A DNA stretch of 64,000 nt from Solanum dulcamara (lineage: Eukaryota > Streptophyta > Magnoliopsida > Solanales > Solanaceae): positions 870,501 to 934,500 of the forward strand of contig NC_077238.1 of assembly GCF_947179165.1 (NCBI RefSeq), written 5' to 3'. Positions 1 through 13,000 of this stretch are shown in pieces. Every line of letters begins with the position of its first letter. Within the stretch, counting starts at the first letter, position 1. The position numbers and the translations under genes are program-made. A model generated the notes under the pieces. That model saw only the letters and a list, made by a program, of their open reading frames with translations. It was not told the DNA's origin and ran no database searches.

Positions 1-301
1 AAGAAGGTGTAATATAGGAAGGTTGGGATCAATGTGTAAATAATAGAACCTAGAGACTTAGATAGCAAAAGTTCATGAGATGGTTAGAACTAATTCTGTT
101 TATATATACATGTACTGCACATTAAAGTTAATTAATAGAGTATTTTTTTTCTAATTCATCTCCTCTCATTCATTCTAGATTCGTGATAGTGTTCAACAAG
201 ATATCTCCATTGATGATATCTAATAAATTTAAATAAGAGAGACATAATTGATGAGGATTAATATAACCATAGTAGTACCAACGTATGCAAATAATATAGT
301 A

Positions 302-472
302 CTCCCTCTCCCTCAGTTCCTTTTTAATTGTCATGTTGCATTTTTCAAAAATCAATTTAATTAATTTTCAAAGCTAAATTAGATTACATTAGTTCAATAT
401 TTTAAAATAAAAGTTCAGATATTCAAAAACTATACGACAAGTACTATGATAACTAAAAAGGAACGCAGAAAG
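302..472. mobile_element. Stowaway-type MITE
   Basis: Terminal inverted repeats: the left end starts CTCCCTCTCCCTCAGTTCC and the right end, read in reverse complement, is CTTTCTGCGTTCC followed by TTTTTAGTT. TA dinucleotides flank both ends (300-301 and 473-474), the Stowaway/Tc1-mariner target duplication. It is 171 bp, non-coding and AT-rich. Confidence 0.75.
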
Positions 473-592
473 TAATTCTTTAAAGATATCGACATGTATG
501 TGTATGATCCTCTCAAACAGTAGTTTTGAAGGATCTAATAAGAATGCAATAACATTTTTAGAAAGCTCGATCAACATATGGATCTCTAATAT

Positions 593-611
593 GGGGGTGG
601 GGGGGGGGGGG
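593..611. repeat. Poly-G run
   Basis: Five Gs, one T, then thirteen Gs. Such runs are rare in this AT-rich window; similar ones occur at 24374-24395 (G) and 56575-56597 (C). Confidence 0.9.
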
Positions 612-750
612 AGAAAGGGTTGGTTCCATATTTGAAATATTTACCTTTTGTTTTTTTTTCTTACTTCCCTCCACCCATCTTTCATCATTTTTGAACAGTA
701 GAAAGCGTGAAACACATTGCCCACCAATTAGTCTACCCATTTTATTAGTA

Positions 751-796
751 CAACAACAACAACCCAGTGAAATCCCACAACATGGAGTCTGGTCTG
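751..796 (-). mobile_element. 5'-truncated TS-type SINE tail with 16-bp target duplication
   Basis: The 46-bp insert reads, on the minus strand, into a (TTG)n tail, as in the tobacco TS SINE family. It is flanked by the exact 16-bp direct repeat ACCCATTTTATTAGTA at 735-750 and 797-812. Family assignment is from recalled sequence features. Confidence 0.8.
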
Positions 797-1539
797 ACCC
801 ATTTTATTAGTATGAAAAAAAATAAAAATATATTATATCTTTTAAGCAATGAAAAATAGGAGGAGAATGGGTAAAATTTAATTTCAATTTAATGATACAA
901 TTTTTATTATATATCTAGAAATAGAAGCAGTTCATGCTCTCCATGGTCAGAAATCAGAATTCACTATATTAACACCAATTACAATCAAATCTCTTTATAA
1001 CAACATCGCCCGATCCAGATATCAACGAAATACTGTTATAGAACATATAATAAACCATAACATGAAAAACTGATTCCAGAAAAAGCTTAGTAACTAGTGT
1101 GATAAACCTCATTACTTATGAAACACAACTTGAAACATGTTATACCTGTGAAACTTACATCTGCAGAAAATTACAATACAAAAGAATTGTAATTATTTAA
1201 AACAAAAGGAACTTTACTACTTTTTTTATCTAGGAAAAAAAAAAGCATTAGGCCAAAAAAAACTCTATTTCTGAACTTGTACTAACATTATGTTTTTTCC
1301 CCCTAGGCATAGACCTATTTAGGCAATTGTAGACTAACAACTTCATGTGAAATTGATTTAATCAAACAGAACATAGAAAAACATCTTCCATTCCATCCAG
1401 CAGCACCAAATACTAACTCGATTAAAAGAAACGTTTTTTCTTCGTCTCTGCTAAAATAATGAACTTACAAGGACCTTGGCGCGAATGACCATGTTTGATA
1501 TGCAAAGAACTTTGTCATTTGTACCAAGAACAGAGCTTT

Positions 1540-4500
1540 CTATGCTGTTTCAGCGTTGCGTAGATGCCTATCCTGTCCATTTGTATCCCAGAAACCAGAA
1601 TATGTAGTTCTTCTCTTAGACTTGTAACCTTTACCTCTCTTTTTCAATCCCTTACGCCCTCTAAGCATGACGGACATGACACCTAAGAAGCCGAAGATTG
1701 AAACCGCCCACAAAACCATGATCCAAAATCTCATAGAAGTGAATGTTCCGTTTGGCGTTTCAACTTGGGAGGATTTCTTAGAATTATTTTTGGGCATTTC
1801 GTCGTGCTTCAAGGCCTGAACGTCATCAACGTTTCCAAACTTCCTTGAAGTTGTAATTTCAACAGCCATTCTAGCTTCAGCATTGGTTCTAGCTTCAGCA
1901 TCGGTTCTAGCTTCAACATCGGTTCTAGTTTCAGCATCAGTTCTAGTTTCAGCATCAGTTCTAGTTTCAGCATCGGTTTTAGTTTCAGCATCGGTTCTAC
2001 TTTCAGCACGGGTTCTTGTTTCAGAATTGGTTCTAGTTTCATTGACTCTGTCCTGATTTACTCTTTCACGTTTGGGCGTGGAAATAGTGTTAGGATCTGG
2101 ACATTTTCTCCTCTCGTGGTGTAAACGAAGCGCTTCATTCAACGTCGTTGCACATTCTATGCTAAGCAAGTCGCGCTGTAAGGAATTGTTGTCAGTTTGA
2201 TCAAGTGATGATGGATCAGGAGGATCAGGAAACTTAGCCCAACATTTGTTAACCAAGTCGGCGTGTCTCCAGTTTGCTTTGTCAAAACTCCACTTACCAA
2301 CCCTATATTCCAAGCCATAGTGGAAGACTCTATAATTAACACCAGGTGTAGGAACATATCCTGGGTATATCAGAATCTTGTCGCTTATGATGTGCCGTAG
2401 ATTCAACTACACAACATCAAAATTCAGATTAGACAGAATGCAGATTAGAGTACAGCACTCAGTAGCTACAGTCACACCTCGGTATAACAACATTTCATTA
2501 TAAACTGATTAAGAGAACTAACTTTTGATAATAAGCCTAGAAAATTACCTCTGCAGCACCAAATGAGTAACCATACATCTCACTAATCCACCCAGCTTCA
2601 TACACATCTCCTGTTATGTTCTTGGACCAATGAGATCTATCAAGTCGGACCTCCTCAGTTTTGTGCAGCCACTGCAGTGCAAATTTCCGTAGATCATCTA
2701 CATGCATAACGATTACGCCCCCAACCTTGTCACAAGCTTCAGGATGGTGAGTGTGGAGCTTTGCCAGTATGTTGTCACAGCCGATAAGGTAGCTGATTCA
2801 GAATAGGAACAAAAGAAGTAGACTGGTAAAAATCTGTGCAATGTGAATTTCATGCAAGAATATAAGGCAAGAAAACTGATTCGCTGAAAAAGTTGAATAT
2901 TTGTAATAAACCATGCAATCCTCCACCAGAACAAAAATGAAAATCATAAACCTGTAACTCTTACTCATAAGGAGTTGAAACAGGTCGACTGCGACCAGCA
3001 TTGAATTCCCATGGTGTTATTGGTCCTCTCATGATCATGTCAGCATCAAGAATTACAATGTATTCAGCATCCGTCTTCACATGATTCATCCAATGAAGAA
3101 CTGCAGCCGGTTTGTTGATTGCTGGATACCTGAAATAAGCAAAAACTAGATCCGGCTTGATGTCAAAAATTTCCACATTGACCTTAGGGCTTAGTTTTTC
3201 TTATTTAATTAAAAGGGGGAGAGATAGTTGAGGTGAGTGACAAATGTTTCATCTAATATTTATATGCACCGTCCAGTGTTATGACTGTTCTGTTTCATTT
3301 CCTTTTAAAAGATTGCCGAATGTGAAAGATGACTTTAATCAAAAGGCCATATGTATTGACAAGAAAGAAAAACTAGGAAACAATAGATTACCAATCTCCG
3401 GTTAATGGATGTCGGCTCATGGATGGTACATAGTGGGTGGGAGCTAGATCATGGCCTTTGTATTGCTTTAAATCTTCATCTGTACAGCTTAAAAGCCTTG
3501 TGATGTTCCCTGGCTGACCGCTCTTGTAAAAACTGTGGACAAGCCCCACTGTTTGCCAATCAAAGTAAGATGAGCATTCTGTAGAGAAAATGGTGTGGAT
3601 TTTTGGGTGTGGCTTTTCAGGCTCATTATCAACTTCTTTATGAATTTCAACCTCCATCATCTGTCGACTTTGGGCAGTCAAACGTTTTGGCCGACTTAGT
3701 TCTGCGAACGTTTTACTCTTTAAGAAGCTTAGATACTTTGACCACTTTGGCTTAGGACATTTAAAGGCAGCATGCTGTAATAAAAGGCCCTCATTCATGG
3801 TATTAATGCACTCAATATTCAGAAACAGTGCCCTCCTTTTGTTATGATCAGGTTCCATCTGTGTTATCTGCAAGAAGAAAATAATCATAGAAATTCTAAT
3901 GAACGTTACAAGAAAATAGAATGCACGTTATCTTGTAGAATGAATGATCAAAATAACTCTTAGTGACTAAATGCGGAAGGGATCATTACCAGGTATGGAT
4001 GACCGCACAATGAAGTAAACTCATTAACATCACATTCTAAAGCTATTAAACTTAGATCACTAAATTTATATTTCAGAATCCCCAACACGGAAGCTTTTCA
4101 GCTGGTTAAGTGTTTCGAACTCCAACTTTTAAAACTTGTACTATTATGTCTACTCCAACTTTTAAAACTCGTACTCTTATGTCTATGATCAAGTGGTCAT
4201 AGTTCACCACATTAGTGGGCCAGCATAGCATTACTGTTACTTATTGAGTTTCTAGATGGACACGTATTTGATAGAAAGAACTGATTTAAAATGCACTGCT
4301 CTAATCGTATCAGAAATCAGCAAATTTGACACACGGAAGTTTGTTCATTTTGACGAGTACAAATCAAATGAGAGAGACAAAAAAATAGGTTCAATCTGCA
4401 ACAGAAATTTAGGGTATTAAACTACTGATGAATTGTTACGCCATTGCCTATTATAATACATGTTACTTTAAGACAGATTTTAAAGACAAAAGACTGATAA

Positions 4501-7500
4501 GAAATTTAAGACGGTAAGTATCTCAGTTTAAGAAAGATTTAACAGATAACATAGCTTATATCAGAGCTCAAGTCAGGCTAATTTACTTCATCAATCTTAC
4601 TTTTTAGACATGTTGGACTAAACATAGGTGACGTGGTGGTAGAAGCATCACCCATAGAAGGCATCAAGATTAAACATACTCTATCGCTTACCCCAACCAC
4701 CTGCACTTACTATACATATGAATTTCTCATTTAACAAGTTTTAGTATCAATTGACATTGAATTGTTTCCTTCAGAGCATATTCAGCTGAGTCATTCACAA
4801 AATGGAAGCCATGCTGGTAAGAAACAAAAATAAATTTATAATATGCATAGACTAAGATGATCTATTTTAATAGTGCAAGCCAAATTTTACCTCGCGGGGA
4901 TAAGGAGGTTCAGGGAAGAGCCGGTTGCAATCATAGACAATGTCGTCTTCATGATGGTCTAGTTTACTGAATGACCAGTTTCCAACATTAAAAGGTAAGC
5001 CATAATGCATAAGAATAGGTTCAATACCCTCTCGTGGAGTATAGCCAGGGTATATCATCAAGTTATCATTGATCTTATGCCGGAGTCCTACCTGACAAAT
5101 CAAACATCAAGGATATATAGATCATCTTAATAAAAAAATTAGAAAAGCAGCAACAGATATCTGTAAAATAAAAGATGAACCATTGAAACAACTTGCCTCG
5201 GCAGCACCAAATGAATATCCATACATCTCACTGATCCACCCTGTTCCGTAGATATCACCAGTATAGTTGGTTGGCCAGTGAGCTTTGTCTTCCCGTACTT
5301 CTTCAGTCTTTGAAAGCCATAGGGGTGCCAAAGCTCGAAGATCATCTATATGCATGGCTAATAGCCCACCAACCTTGTCACAAAGTTCAGGATGCTTTGT
5401 ATGCAGCTTTGCAAGAATATTATCGCAACCAATTAAATACCTAATTATAAAATAAACTCTTTGGAATCAACAAGTCCTCAATTACGGCAAACAATCAAGC
5501 TGACAAGAAGGTTTATGTAATTAAGGATCGTGAAATTTTGATAAGGGATGCTACAGGTTGTCAAGAAAACACCAAAAATAGTCGTCATACAAACATCTTC
5601 TACGTGTGTTTTTAATTCTTTGATGTTTATGGCTTTTCTTGATTCAGGAATCTGGTTTTACGCGCCAAGTGCAATAAGAGTTGATGAGCTGATACTAATC
5701 TATAGAGGATGTGCAAGGGATTATTCCTTTTCTAGTTCACTTTGGTTATGTAGATCTTTACAGTCAATGGACAAAAATCTAAGATGTTTTCTAGACATAT
5801 TTTGAGTAATATAGATGTTTTCCTGGACATATATTGTTCAAGTAGCCGTTAAGTTACATATTTGGAAGACACGATTGTAAATTATCTTTGTTTCCGTTGA
5901 GAAATTCTTTTGCTTTCACATCAAGATCTTACTAAAATAGTGAAACTAAAAATGGGTAAAATGAGAATTTTGTTTTACCCATAATACGCAGAAACAGGCT
6001 TCCCTTTCTCTGCCCCAATCTCCCATGGTACGATTGGACCTCGAATGATCATGTCTGCATCCAGTATGACAACCCAATCAACATTATCTGCCTCTTTGCT
6101 GTATTTAAGCCAGTGAACAACTCCAGCCGGTTTGTTAATTGCAGGATACCTGCAGACCAAATAAAACAGCATTATCTTCTTTGATCGGCATAACAAGCTT
6201 TTACTGTCGCCTTTAACCAATATATGTGCTTCCAAATCAGATAAGAGGAAGATTATGACAAAACAAAAAGAAACAAAGAGAATTGACAAAATATCAAGAA
6301 AAACCATAAATTTTGCATTTCTTCTATAGGAAGTTACTGGAAAAATGATTTGTGATGCCAAAGAGAACCCACCGATCATTCTTGGTGCACATAGAAGACC
6401 GATCCTATAGTTTAAGTTCAAATCAATTAATGAATTAACATTTTTATTTAGAAGAAAATGCGAGTATGGCGAGAACTCTTCAAAAGTAGAGTAGAGGAGA
6501 AGAATTGACCCGTGAAATCACTAAAGCTAGAGGAGAACAATCAAAGCAGTTAGCAAGCTGATAAAAAGAACTGAAGCAGTTACCAAGACGATAAAAAAGG
6601 ACTGACACATTGAGCAAACAAAGACCAGGAGATGAAATACAAGAGCAAATTATCTCACAAAACCAAATGGAAATGCAGTTATTAAGTATTCTTCCATTCT
6701 CTTCAAAGTAAACTAAAGGAAAATTGACCAAATTTGATCTTCATCATTAATCAACACTGGAGCAGTTAACACAAAAACTTAAGGATATCAAATCAAAATT
6801 CAGAATCGGAAGGAAATCCAATCTTTCTATTATCAGAGATATCTCAATCGCCTTTGAACTTTTTATATCATTAATTTTTTGATATTTCAAAACCATCAGT
6901 GACAAATATCAACAATAATTTCGATGTACAAATGCATATCTAAAAGTAAAACGAAAACAAAGAAGGATCAATCACACGACATTTCATAAAGCTGGCACCT
7001 TTGTCGAAAATAGCATATCTTTATCTCTTCACATCTTGTCTGAAGGCATCAAAGTCACAAGAACAGAAAAACAGTTCAAATTGAATTATACACATTAACT
7101 TAATTAATAAAGGTAGCAATCACACAAACAAGTATTAAAGTCAAAACTGAAAATTGAAGGCAAAAAACAAAAAAAGGTGGCAACCACACAACACTGGGCA
7201 AAGTTGACACCTTTCTTGGGGAAAAAAGACATGACTGCATTTCTTCATACTCTTAATTGTTCAAAGCTATCAAAGTCACAAGAATCAAAAATTATGTTCA
7301 GCATTGAACCAACACATAAAATCGAAGGGCAAAACCAAATCAAGCTGACAATCATACAACAATAGACAAAGCTGATCTCATTGGAAAAACAAATTCAGCA
7401 TTGAATCCATACATAGAATTGAAGATACGAACCAAATAATATTGGCAATCAAACAACAATCGACAAAGTTGATCCCCTCATTGGAAAACAACATAATTCA

Positions 7501-8601
7501 CATGCTCGTTTACTAGATTATTAATTGCCACAAAATCCACAAGAATCAGAAAATTCAAATCAGCATGGAATCCATGCATAGAATTGAAGCAAAAACCAAA
7601 TAATGGTGGCATCACACAACATTAGGCAAGGCTGACCCGCGTTGGAAAAGAAAGGCAAAAATATCATTTCCTCATCTTCTTAATTGCTCAAAGCCATCAA
7701 AGTTTCAAGAATCAAAACCAACTAAAACATTTTTATCACCACCAACACTAGGCAAAGCTGACCCCCTTAGGAAAAACAAAACAAAATATCTGCTTTCTTT
7801 TCATCTTAGTTGTTCAGGGCAATCAAAGCCACAAGAACATAAACCCAATTCAGCATTGAATTCATACATAAAAATGAATGCAAACAACAAATAATGGTGG
7901 CAATCACACAACACTTGGCAAAGCTAACCAAAATATCATTTGTTCATCTTCTCAATTGTTCAAAAACATCAAAGTTTCAAGAATCAAAAACCCAATTCAG
8001 CATTTTATCATCAACAACACATGCATCCACAAAAACTGAAAATTGTTCATCTTCTTAATTACTCAGTGTCATCAAAGTCACAAGAATCCAAAACCTAATT
8101 CAGCATTTCATCACCAACAACTCATGCATCCACAAAAAAACTAAAAAGTATCAATTTTTCATCTTCTTAATAGCTCAAAGCCATCAAAATCACAAGATTC
8201 AAAAAACCCAATTCAGCATTTTATCATCAACAACACATGCATCCACAAAAAACTGAAAACCCCCACAAGAAATAAAGATCAAGAACTCACCAATCACCAG
8301 TTTTAGGATGTTTACTCATAGAAGGAATCTCAAAAGTAGGAGCCAACTCCATCCCTCTATAACCCTTCCTCTCTTCTTCCGTACAACTCAACAATCTTGT
8401 AATAGGTCCAGGTTGCTGAGCCTTCCTGTAGCTATGCATAAGTCCAACCGTTTGCCAATCGAAGTAATTCTGACATTCTACAGAAAACAAAGTGTGGATC
8501 CTCCATGGTGCCTTTTTGGTATCAATCTTTTCTGGTTCTTCACCACTGATTAGACTCAATGTCAACAACAACAGCACCAATATTGCTTTTTTCTCCATCA
8601 T
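1540..8601 (-). CDS. SERGT1: Peptidyl serine alpha-galactosyltransferase (SERGT1-like, GT96), 8 exons
   Basis: Exons, 5' to 3': 8601-8291, 6149-5979, 5440-5197, 5091-4891, 3867-3392, 3129-2965, 2792-2549, 2406-1540; 2679 nt, 892 aa, frame continuous. Start is the first of two adjacent ATGs. A hydrophobic signal peptide leads (LVLLLLTLSL). Two homologous catalytic modules follow: each has FDWQTVGL, PSMS-HP-TGDW, YPAINKPA, a DxD-type LDADM (DAD at 134-136 and 496-498), YLIGCDNILAKLHT and ISEMYGYSFGAAE. A hexapeptide-repeat stalk (about 726-783) precedes a transmembrane helix (about 829-852) and a basic tail. In characterised plants this enzyme adds alpha-galactose to serine of extensins and arabinogalactan-type proteins in the secretory pathway; that role is inferred here by homology. 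Length exceeds the roughly 800 aa of the Arabidopsis protein, largely because of the stalk. Intron 3 uses a GC donor. Confidence 0.94.
1870..2041 (-). repeat. 18-bp tandem repeat coding for hexapeptide stalk of SERGT1
   Basis: About 9-10 imperfect 18-nt units in the last SERGT1 exon encode E-[TA]-R-T-D-A repeats (variants: ETKTDA, EARTNA, ESRTDA). The reading frame is kept in every unit. It lies between the second catalytic module and the transmembrane helix, so it would form a charged, threonine-rich spacer. Array size is likely polymorphic. Confidence 0.95.
4119..4184. repeat. 33-bp tandem duplication in SERGT1 intron 4
   Basis: Two adjacent 33-bp units, each beginning ACTCCAACTTTTAAAACT, differ at only a few bases. 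They lie in the intron 3868-4890, where I see nothing else of note. Confidence 0.85.
6960..8270. repeat. Degenerate tandem array filling SERGT1 intron 1
   Basis: The large first intron (6150-8290) is mostly a degenerate array of roughly 130-190 bp units. Recurrent landmarks are a motif like CAACACTGGCAAAGCTGACC (near 7185, 7360, 7450, 7615, 7745, 7907), the phrase AGCCATCAAAGTCACAAGAATC, and CAATTCAGCATT. The units contain no conserved reading frame. The 6150-6960 part lacks the array. Confidence 0.8.
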
Positions 8602-10032
8602 AAACACCAAAACTCAAATGGGTATCTCTCTATTGATCTCAATTTCATGATTTTGTTAGAAAGTCAAAGGTTTCTTGGTTTTTTTAAAATTGTTTTCTGA
8701 ATCTATTTATTTATTAAAATTAAAAATTTCGTCTTGATGCTGTATGATCTAAAAGATCGTGGAAGATTAAGGAGTATATTAATTTAAAACATAGACAAGT
8801 GTGATCTGTAATCTTTGTGAACTGAAAATGGAAATGGAAATGGAAAATAGAAAAAAAATAAAAATTAAGCTGTCTTTCATGTGTTCTTCTTGAAAGAATA
8901 GTCAGATAGAAGGTGCTATTTTGAGCCTCTATGGCTATTTTAGCCCACGTTTTTTTTAATTATAAAAATCTAATACCTAACTTTTAAAAAGGACATGAAA
9001 ATTATATAAATTTGTGATTATATAAAAAATTCATCAAAAATAATTTTTAGTTTTATAAATAAGATCATTATGTTTTTTGACAATAATAATAATAGCATAG
9101 GCATTAGCCAATGTAATCTCATATGTAGAATCTAGAGAAGGCAACATAAATCTTTTATTTTTGAAACAAAATAATAAAAAAATAGGATCCCATATGATAT
9201 CACGAATAGAGCAATAGATTATAGTTTTTGTCCAAAAAGGAGAAATTACTTTGAATTGAATTTTTTATTATGTGATAAGACTTAAACCTACTCCTTCAAT
9301 TAAAATAGAAATGAAAACTTTTAATTTTAATTATGTCACGTATAAATTTTTAGAAGTTTATGACCTTAACCATGCAATTTTAATTGTGTGGTTATAAAAA
9401 AAAATCATTAGGGAGAAATGACGGTGTAAACTTTTAACTATTTTTCAAATTTAGAAGTGTGTTATTTTTCTAAGCAAGCTTACAATGAAAATATGCCACG
9501 TAAATTAAATTGGAATGAGTATTTAAATACAAACTTGACAAATTAAGTATCATGCCAATACGTACAATAAAATTTTAGTGTTGACTTGTCAAGTAATTTT
9601 AAAATGACAAATAATCAAATGTCACACTAAAGAGATCCTAGATCCAAATCTTGCAACTTGCATGATGAATTAAGACTCAGTATGCAAGAAGCAACTGTTC
9701 CAACATGCATGTAGATATACTGATATTTAAAAAATAAATTAAAAAAAGGACTGTTGATACATTTGATATTTTAATTATTTTCTATTTGTATATTGTTCTA
9801 AAATAAAATTGAACAGATTATGTTATAAGACAAAAGGTAAGAATGAAAATAAAGGAAGAATATAAACCATTTCCGCTATACTACAACAACTACACCTCAA
9901 TCTCCAACTAGTTGGTCGTTGAGGTCTAATTTATGAATCCTCACTGACCCTGTTTCCATTTAGCCTCACCTTTTGCACTATACAAATCAAATTAGTCCTT
10001 ATAATATGATGAATGTCTATAGTTTTCTGTAT
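8602..10032. other. Intergenic region between SERGT1 promoter side and DUF3326 gene 3' end
   Basis: SERGT1 starts at 8601 and reads leftward, so its promoter and 5' UTR lie in roughly 8602-9000; no convincing TATA box was chosen. About 9880-9990 resembles a dispersed nightshade repeat (ACAACTACACCTCAATC...), also seen near 10370-10440 and 63180-63430. Nothing else is recognised. Confidence 0.6.
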
Positions 10033-13000
10033 TCAAACAAATGATTTGGCACTTGATATAGCATGACCATTTGAAGGAACAAAAGAAGTTGGTGTAATGT
10101 TGTTGATCCTATTCCTTCTAAGAGCATTTGGATCTATTCCTGCCTTGTGAGCTGCAATTACACCTATGGCTTCCCAGTAGTTTGATACCTTCACCTGCAA
10201 AATAAAGGACAAGTCGTACGTCAATATGATAGTGTCTAGACCAACTTGCACGCACCTCCAGGTCCTATTTCTATAAGGAATGAATTTTTTATGTTGATTA
10301 CGTCTTTTTTCTTCTTGTTTTGGGGAAGAGGGCTTAGTATTCATATTCCCCTTTTAGTGTCTCTTAGTCAATAACAACAACTACTACGCCTCAGTCTCAA
10401 ACAAATTAGGATCGAATCGCCACTTTTTTATTTAAGTTCATTTCATATCATCAAGATTATTGAAAGTTGCAGGGTAAATAATCTCTGAGCAGTGTACATG
10501 CGACAAGCTAAAGCTCTCTACTGAATATGAAACATGCATCGACACTTGTTTTTTCCAAAGTTTCCCTCCCAATATATTATCAAATGAAAATGTATATGGC
10601 TACAAGTATTGGCAGTTCATGTTAAGTTTTTTGCTAATAGAAACTACTTACAAGATGAGAAAATAAACAAGGGATTGCAAGTAACATTTGAACTTACAGC
10701 TTCAATACCGAGTGAATCTGCTGTATCATTCAGAACTGTTTGATTCTCTTCAACAGCAATTATAAGAGGCTGCAAAATCTGAGCAAACAGGAATAATGGG
10801 ACTACTGTCAAGAAAGCAGAGATGTTTGACTGGCAGTCGAAAATAGGCTCCCTCCCAAATGACTAATTTGGGCAGCACGACTAGGATTGTAGTTGCAAGC
10901 CATATTCTACTGATAGACACTTCAATTCACATGCCACGAAGAACGACGCTAGTAAACAGTTCATTTGATACTTCAACTTTCCAAATCAAACTAGCCAAAA
11001 GTGAAGAGTGATAATTAGACCAAATATGACCACATAGTTATTTGTCTCACTTATTCTTCCTCCCTGCACATAGTTCCTACATCATCTGCTAAATTTTACC
11101 CCTTCGTAGTTCCTTCATAAGCTGCTACATGGGGTCTAGGAGGGTGGTGTGTACGCAGACCTTACTCCTACCTTGGAAAGGTGAAGAGACTGCTCTCAAA
11201 AGACCCTCAGCTCAAATAAAGCAAATAATGGAAAAAACGAAAAACAAAACAGTAGCAATAGCAAATAATACAACATCAGCTGCTAAATTTTCTCTTTTAT
11301 TTTCCCTTTGCATGCCTCAATCCCGACGAGTGCCTAAATCACAGGCAAAGTCATTCCTTCTAGCTTACTATATCTCCAATGAAACAAGAAAAGGAAAAAG
11401 AATACTACTTCCCTATCAAAAACGATAAAAGTATAGAACACAACTAAACCAAGAATGTCAGCAGACAATTCGTTTCCTATCTAACAATAGTAGTGTTAGA
11501 ATCAGTTTCAAAAACAAATAGTAAAATTAGAAGAGGCGCTTTCTTCTTTTTTTTCCAACTGTTGGAAGGGATAGGGGAGTGGGGTGATTCCGATTTAATC
11601 AACTAGTCAGCTGTAGCAAGGGAAAGGCCTAACTCGAAGCCTGAACACTGGACTCACCCAGTTGATGTCAATAGATAAAGAGCCAATTACCTTGTTTCTT
11701 TTACGATTGGCAAAAGCAAGAGCACCATCTCCGCGACAAGCATCGATCGGTAGAATCACACTGTCAACATCACCAGCTACAATGCAATCGTCTGAAAGTT
11801 TATTGCCCTTGACCACATACTGTGGTGCAGTGCTAAGCCCAGCAAGGACACACGGCAAGAATGTAAATCCAATCTGTCAGAAGACAGATTGAGGTAGAGA
11901 AAAGGACAAAAACACAAAACAAAGAAGATGTCATGAGAATGCAAATGACGCTAAAAAGGCTGCAGTATTAGCAGTTTATACATCTTCATTGTTTTCTGAA
12001 CCAAGTCATATCACCCTCTTACTCATTGTAAATGCAGAAGAAAGCATTTCAACATCATGCTTTAAAAATCTTATAAAACTATTTAAGCTCCTCTTGAGAG
12101 TGAATATCTCATGCAAGAGAACTTTTACATGGCTAAAATTATCATGTTTCCATTTTACGATGACTACATTAAAAGATCATCTATGAAGAAACTATTAAAA
12201 AGAAAAACTCTCCTGCACTATCCTCGTATAGCAAACGAAGTCGTAGAGGAGTTATGTCCTGGCTATTCCACATAAGTACCCAGTCTTTAATGAAAAACAA
12301 ACTTATTCATGATTACACAGCACACATGGTGTGATCTTAACTATTGTTAGATTGACGGGACAACACTTACCTCTTCAGCAGCTGATTTCGGACATACTGA
12401 AATGTTTAATTGAGGAGGCAATACAGCAGGAGCATGTGCGCAAGGAATCTGAAAATTTTTCACCACGAGGTGACTTATAACAGCCTCCACACCTGCCAAA
12501 AGATCTATCCCCTATAGCATTAAGGGGTACAAAATATAATTGAGATCAGGAAACTACGTATTAAACAATACAATGAATTTCCTCTCTTACAAACAGTTTC
12601 AAATTGAAACAGCACAACCAGCAAGCAATCAACGGAATAAGGTAATTAAACCCGATATTTATACAAAACTTAAATATTACACATTTTATTTAGATGATTT
12701 CACACACATACGTTATGGCAAAATTATAGAGACTCAAAACTTTCTGAATAGTGGAAATAGAACGTTGTATACAATGAGCTCATGAATTGTGAACATTTGT
12801 ATCTAAAATTTTCCAAGAGATACTATTGAGGACTACATATGCAATGAAATAAGAAGCTAGGCATAGAAAATATTAATACCACTCCTTGTCGATAATCATC
12901 CAAGTCTTCAGTATCATCATCTGGAAAGCGTGCCACCACTGCAACAGCATTTACATTAGACCCATTTTGCAAGTTCTCCACAGCTCTCAGTAGTGAATCT

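Larger units (their letters stand above)
1..1539. other. Non-coding region 3' of SERGT1
   Basis: No gene is supported here. The region holds a Stowaway-type MITE (302-472), a G run (593-611) and a short SINE tail (751-796). Roughly the last few hundred bases before 1540 would be the SERGT1 3' UTR on the minus strand; no clear polyadenylation site could be chosen. Confidence 0.7.

Noticed and set aside
1809..2042. Open frame with Lys-Leu-Glu-Pro repeats
   Set aside because: It is an off-frame reading of the 18-bp repeat in the SERGT1 last exon, without its own signals.
11129..11428. 99-codon plus-strand frame in the DUF3326 intron
   Set aside because: It begins in a SINE fragment and has no recognisable protein features.
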